A DNA stretch of 8,149 nucleotides from DASWRT01 sp036403035 (lineage in GTDB: Bacteria > Pseudomonadota > Alphaproteobacteria > ATCC43930 > CGMCC-115725): the NCBI GenBank assembly GCA_036403035.1, contig DASWRT010000021.1, forward strand, positions 1 through 8,149, read 5' to 3'. A program made the translations under genes and the position numbers. How positions within the stretch are numbered: the first letter of the stretch is position 1; every line of letters begins with the position of its first letter. The notes beneath the pieces were generated by a model. The model ran no database searches, was not told where the DNA came from, and was given only the letters and a program-made list of their open reading frames with translations. Shown piece after piece: positions 6,698 through 8,149 of this stretch.

Positions 6698-7486
6698 TTA
6701 CACTGCACCGATCGCACGCAGCTTTGCCTCGATGGCCGTGGACAGGGCCTCGTAGCCGGCCGGACCGAGATGGAGGCCGTCCTCCTGATAGAGCGACATG
6801 TTCTGTCCGCCGTTCGGCCGGAGGAACAGCGCCGTGGCGTCGAGATAATGGACCGAGGCGCTGTCGGCGCAGCCGGCGAACGCCTCGTTCGTCCGGCGGA
6901 TCGTATCGAGCGGCACGTTGGTGCGCGGCAGGATCGAGACGAGCAGGATCTTCGCCGGCGGCGCCTTGGCGCGCACGGCGCGGACGATCTCGGCGACGCC
7001 GAGCGCCGTCTCTTCCGGACCCTGCCCGTTGCTGAGATTGTTGGTGCCGATCAGCAGCACGACGGCCTTCGGCGGCGCCTTGGGAAAGATGCCTTCCTTG
7101 AGGCGCCACAGCACGTTCTGCGTGCGGTCGTACGGGATACCTAGATCGACCGGGCGCATCGCACCGAAATGCGCCTGCATGATCTGCGGCGTCCATTGCT
7201 CGGTGATCGAGTCGCCGAGGAACACGAGGCCGTAGGGGCCGCCTGCGGCTGCGCGGCGCTGCGCGGCGATCAGCCGCTCCCAGTAGGCGACCTGGTCCGG
7301 ATGCGATTTCGGAACGGAACTCGGGGCCGGCTGGACCGACGGTGCGGATGCGAGCGAGGCCGTGCCGGGGCAACTGCCTGCGGCATGCGCCGGCAGCGCT
7401 GCCGCCGTCATCGCCGTCGCCGCGGCGCCTCCGATCCACAGCGCGGCGGCTATGGCCGCGCGAGGCGAAAAAGTTCGAACCTTCAT
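6698..7486 (-). CDS. Exported SGNH/GDSL hydrolase, PAF-acetylhydrolase type
   Basis: The 262-residue protein starts with a Sec signal peptide: basic N-terminus MKVRTFSPR, a hydrophobic Ala-rich core to about 30 and a likely cleavage after LPAHA at 35. The mature part is an SGNH hydrolase. Block I is FLGDSITEQW (nucleophile S93), block II is DLGIPYDRT (G116), block III is LIGTNN (N149), and block V is DGLHLGPAGY (D236, H239). The DRTQNVLWRLKEG segment and the layout match the PAF-acetylhydrolase IB alpha-like branch, whose members are esterases, often deacetylases. The natural substrate is unknown. The next gene encodes an O-antigen-ligase-family protein, so removal of acyl groups from a surface glycan in the periplasm is a reasonable guess. 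The ATG at 7486 was chosen because it begins the signal peptide and has GAGG about five bases upstream. A perfect EcfG promoter lies at 7550-7574. Confidence 0.93.
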   Translation of the reverse strand: MKVRTFSPRAAIAAALWIGGAAATAMTAAALPAHAAGSCPGTASLASAPSVQPAPSSVPKSHPDQVAYWERLIAAQRRAAAGGPYGLVFLGDSITEQWTPQIMQAHFGAMRPVDLGIPYDRTQNVLWRLKEGIFPKAPPKAVVLLIGTNNLSNGQGPEETALGVAEIVRAVRAKAPPAKILLVSILPRTNVPLDTIRRTNEAFAGCADSASVHYLDATALFLRPNGGQNMSLYQEDGLHLGPAGYEALSTAIEAKLRAIGAV

Positions 7487-7549
7487 CCTTGCCTCGACGA
7501 TCCGACCGGTCCCAGCCCGCATGACCGCCTGACGCGGCGGACGGAAGCG

Positions 7550-7574
7550 AACGGCTGCAATGCCGGAACGTTCC
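7550..7574 (-). promoter_or_regulatory. EcfG (general stress sigma factor) promoter for the GDSL-ligase operon
   Basis: On the minus strand GGAAC (7574-7570) is followed by a 16-base spacer (7569-7554) and CGTT (7553-7550), an exact match to the EcfG consensus GGAAC-N16/17-CGTT. Transcription would start near 7543, giving a leader of about 55 bases before the GDSL start at 7486. It is the second perfect match in the window, again intergenic and in the right orientation. Confidence 0.72.
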
Positions 7575-7675
7575 TGCCGCGCCCCGCAGCAGTGGCGCGT
7601 TCTCTGCGCCGGTGATCCTGGTGCAGGCCGCATCAGGCGTCGCGACGAAGTGTGGCGCCGCGGCTGTCTATTCTG

Positions 7676-7713
7676 CCCCGAACAAACCGCAAGGGGAGCG
7701 GCAGAGTTCGGGG
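7676..7713. repeat. Inverted repeat upstream of the EcfG promoter
   Basis: CCCCGAAC (7676-7683) and GTTCGGGG (7706-7713) are perfect 8-base inverted arms separated by 22 bases. TCTGCC (7672-7677) and GGCAGA (7700-7705) form a second, overlapping pair. The element lies about 100-140 bases upstream of the GDSL operon promoter. It could be an operator or an RNA stem; in GC-rich DNA chance pairing is also possible. Confidence 0.35.
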
Positions 7714-7871
7714 CTTCCCGGCAAATCGATGGCGCCTTCGTTATCAACTGAGAGTTTCTTTGCCTTGTAGTTCTATAATCATTTTAGATGGGTATTATAA
7801 CGATCCTCTGTGGCTGTCTTGGTCTATTTACAATTTATCAACCAGATGGCTGTCATTTGCAGTCCTGCGCA

Positions 7872-7896
7872 ACGAACTGGATGTCTTCCAGTTCGT
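7872..7896 (+). promoter_or_regulatory. Perfect 10-bp hairpin in the leader of the second SGNH gene, with a competing third arm
   Basis: ACGAACTGGA (7872-7881) and TCCAGTTCGT (7887-7896) are perfectly complementary arms around the five-base loop TGTCT. The motif CCAGTTCG of the right arm is repeated exactly at 7927-7934. The left arm could therefore pair with either copy, giving two mutually exclusive stems, the second with a 46-base loop. The second copy lies 23 bases before the Shine-Dalgarno of the SGNH gene. No T-tract follows the hairpin, so a simple terminator is unlikely; a regulatory leader or a palindromic operator is possible. Confidence 0.5.
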
Positions 7897-7969
7897 CGGC
7901 GCCTCGCGTGGGCAACAACAAAAAAGCCAGTTCGCGCGCAGCACTTTTGACAACTCGGAGAACGTTTTT

Positions 7970-8149
7970 ATGGCTTCAAAAACTGTGACTGTGATGACGC
8001 TCGGCGACTCGATCACGGACGGCATCGGCTACCACGGCTACCGGAACGAGCTCGACCAGAAACTTCGCGAGAACGGCATCACCCCGACCTTTGTCGGCTC
8101 GCAGTTTGACGGTACCTACCACGAGGAAGGTCACCCCGGTTACTCGATC
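7970..8149 (+). CDS. SGNH/GDSL hydrolase, XynB-like, partial (N-terminal 60 residues)
   Basis: Only the first 60 residues are in the window; the frame is open at the right edge. Block I is TLGDSITDG with nucleophile S14, followed by YHGYRNELDQKL (21-32), FVGSQ (41-45) and EGHPGY (53-58). This order is typical of the XynB-like SGNH branch, found in carbohydrate-esterase and related secreted proteins. There is no signal peptide: the catalytic block begins about ten residues from the start. The protein is therefore cytoplasmic or is secreted by a C-terminal signal. In alphaproteobacteria such leaderless SGNH domains can be joined to RTX repeats, but the C-terminus is not visible. GGAG (7957-7960) lies nine bases before the ATG. 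It belongs to a different SGNH branch from the exported hydrolase at 6698-7486, so the two are not recent duplicates. Confidence 0.9.
   Translation, partial: MASKTVTVMTLGDSITDGIGYHGYRNELDQKLRENGITPTFVGSQFDGTYHEEGHPGYSI

Larger units (their letters stand above)
7487..7969. other. Long divergent intergenic region with AT-rich island
   Basis: This 483-base gap separates the GDSL-ligase operon (minus) from the second SGNH gene (plus). I see no supportable protein gene in it. The left half holds the EcfG promoter and an inverted repeat. From 7741 to 7860 the GC content drops to about 36 % (28 % in 7741-7800), far below the rest of the window. That part contains TATAAT-like hexamers on both strands (7774-7779 plus; 7799-7794 minus) but no convincing -35 boxes. 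GGCTGTC occurs three times (7662-7668, 7812-7818, 7848-7854). The right end holds a strong hairpin and the Shine-Dalgarno GGAG at 7957-7960. Confidence 0.7.

Noticed and set aside
5307..6755. Plus-strand open frame of 482 codons
   Set aside because: It is antisense to the O-antigen-ligase-family gene, its composition is typical of the complement of a hydrophobic membrane protein, and no domain is seen.
6657..7439. N-terminal extension of the ligase-family frame to a 669-residue protein
   Set aside because: The extra part is a frame-shifted reading of the GDSL gene; the ATG at 6656 has its own Shine-Dalgarno and begins the membrane protein.
7470..7490. GTTCGAAC resembling a tRNA T-loop
   Set aside because: No cloverleaf can be built around it; it encodes the start of the GDSL signal peptide.
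7487..7747. Longer start for the GDSL hydrolase (349 residues)
   Set aside because: The added 87 residues would precede a clear signal peptide and would cover the EcfG promoter.
7788..7988. Small plus-strand open frame of 66 codons in the AT-rich island
   Set aside because: It has no good Shine-Dalgarno or family match, crosses the hairpin, and overlaps the start of the SGNH gene in another frame.

Overview
The window is GC-rich DNA (well above 60 % over most of its length) from what looks like an alphaproteobacterium, possibly a sphingomonad or a close relative. Four things point that way: a Suv3-type DExH helicase, a DUF2243 membrane protein, RTX/SGNH-type secreted proteins, and promoters that match the alphaproteobacterial general-stress sigma factor EcfG (GGAAC-N16-CGTT). 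Genus-level placement is inference. Nine protein-coding genes can be supported. No tRNA, rRNA, CRISPR array, insertion sequence or transposase was seen.

Layout, left to right. (1) <1-1630, minus: a Suv3-like RNA/DNA helicase whose C-terminal part lies beyond the left edge. (2) 1736-2620, minus: a DUF2243 membrane protein with an extra C-terminal transmembrane helix and an extracytoplasmic domain. (3) 2621-2925: a divergent intergenic region with a perfect EcfG promoter facing right and a one-mismatch EcfG-like promoter facing left. (4) 2926-3363, plus: a stand-alone pair of CBS domains. (5) 3433-4188, minus: a small, lower-GC RTX-like calcium-binding repeat protein. (6) 4392-4895 and 4898-5293, minus: a two-gene unit made of a single-domain response regulator followed by a DUF533/TerB-like protein, which probably has a non-ATG start. 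(7) 5430-6656 and 6698-7486, minus: an operon of an exported SGNH/GDSL hydrolase (PAF-acetylhydrolase type) followed by an O-antigen ligase/polymerase-family membrane protein, with a perfect EcfG promoter just upstream. (8) 7487-7969: a long divergent intergenic region containing an AT-rich island and a strong hairpin. (9) 7970->8149, plus: the start of a second, leaderless SGNH hydrolase of the XynB-like type.

How the genes may work together. Two perfect EcfG sites, both in intergenic DNA and in the correct orientation for the CBS gene and for the GDSL-ligase operon, plus a near match for the DUF2243 gene, suggest that much of this window belongs to the general stress response. An exported esterase-like hydrolase, an O-antigen-ligase-family protein, a probable secreted RTX protein and a second carbohydrate-esterase-like SGNH protein together suggest stress-linked remodelling of surface polysaccharide. 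That functional reading is inference. Gene families and promoter matches are read directly from the sequence.
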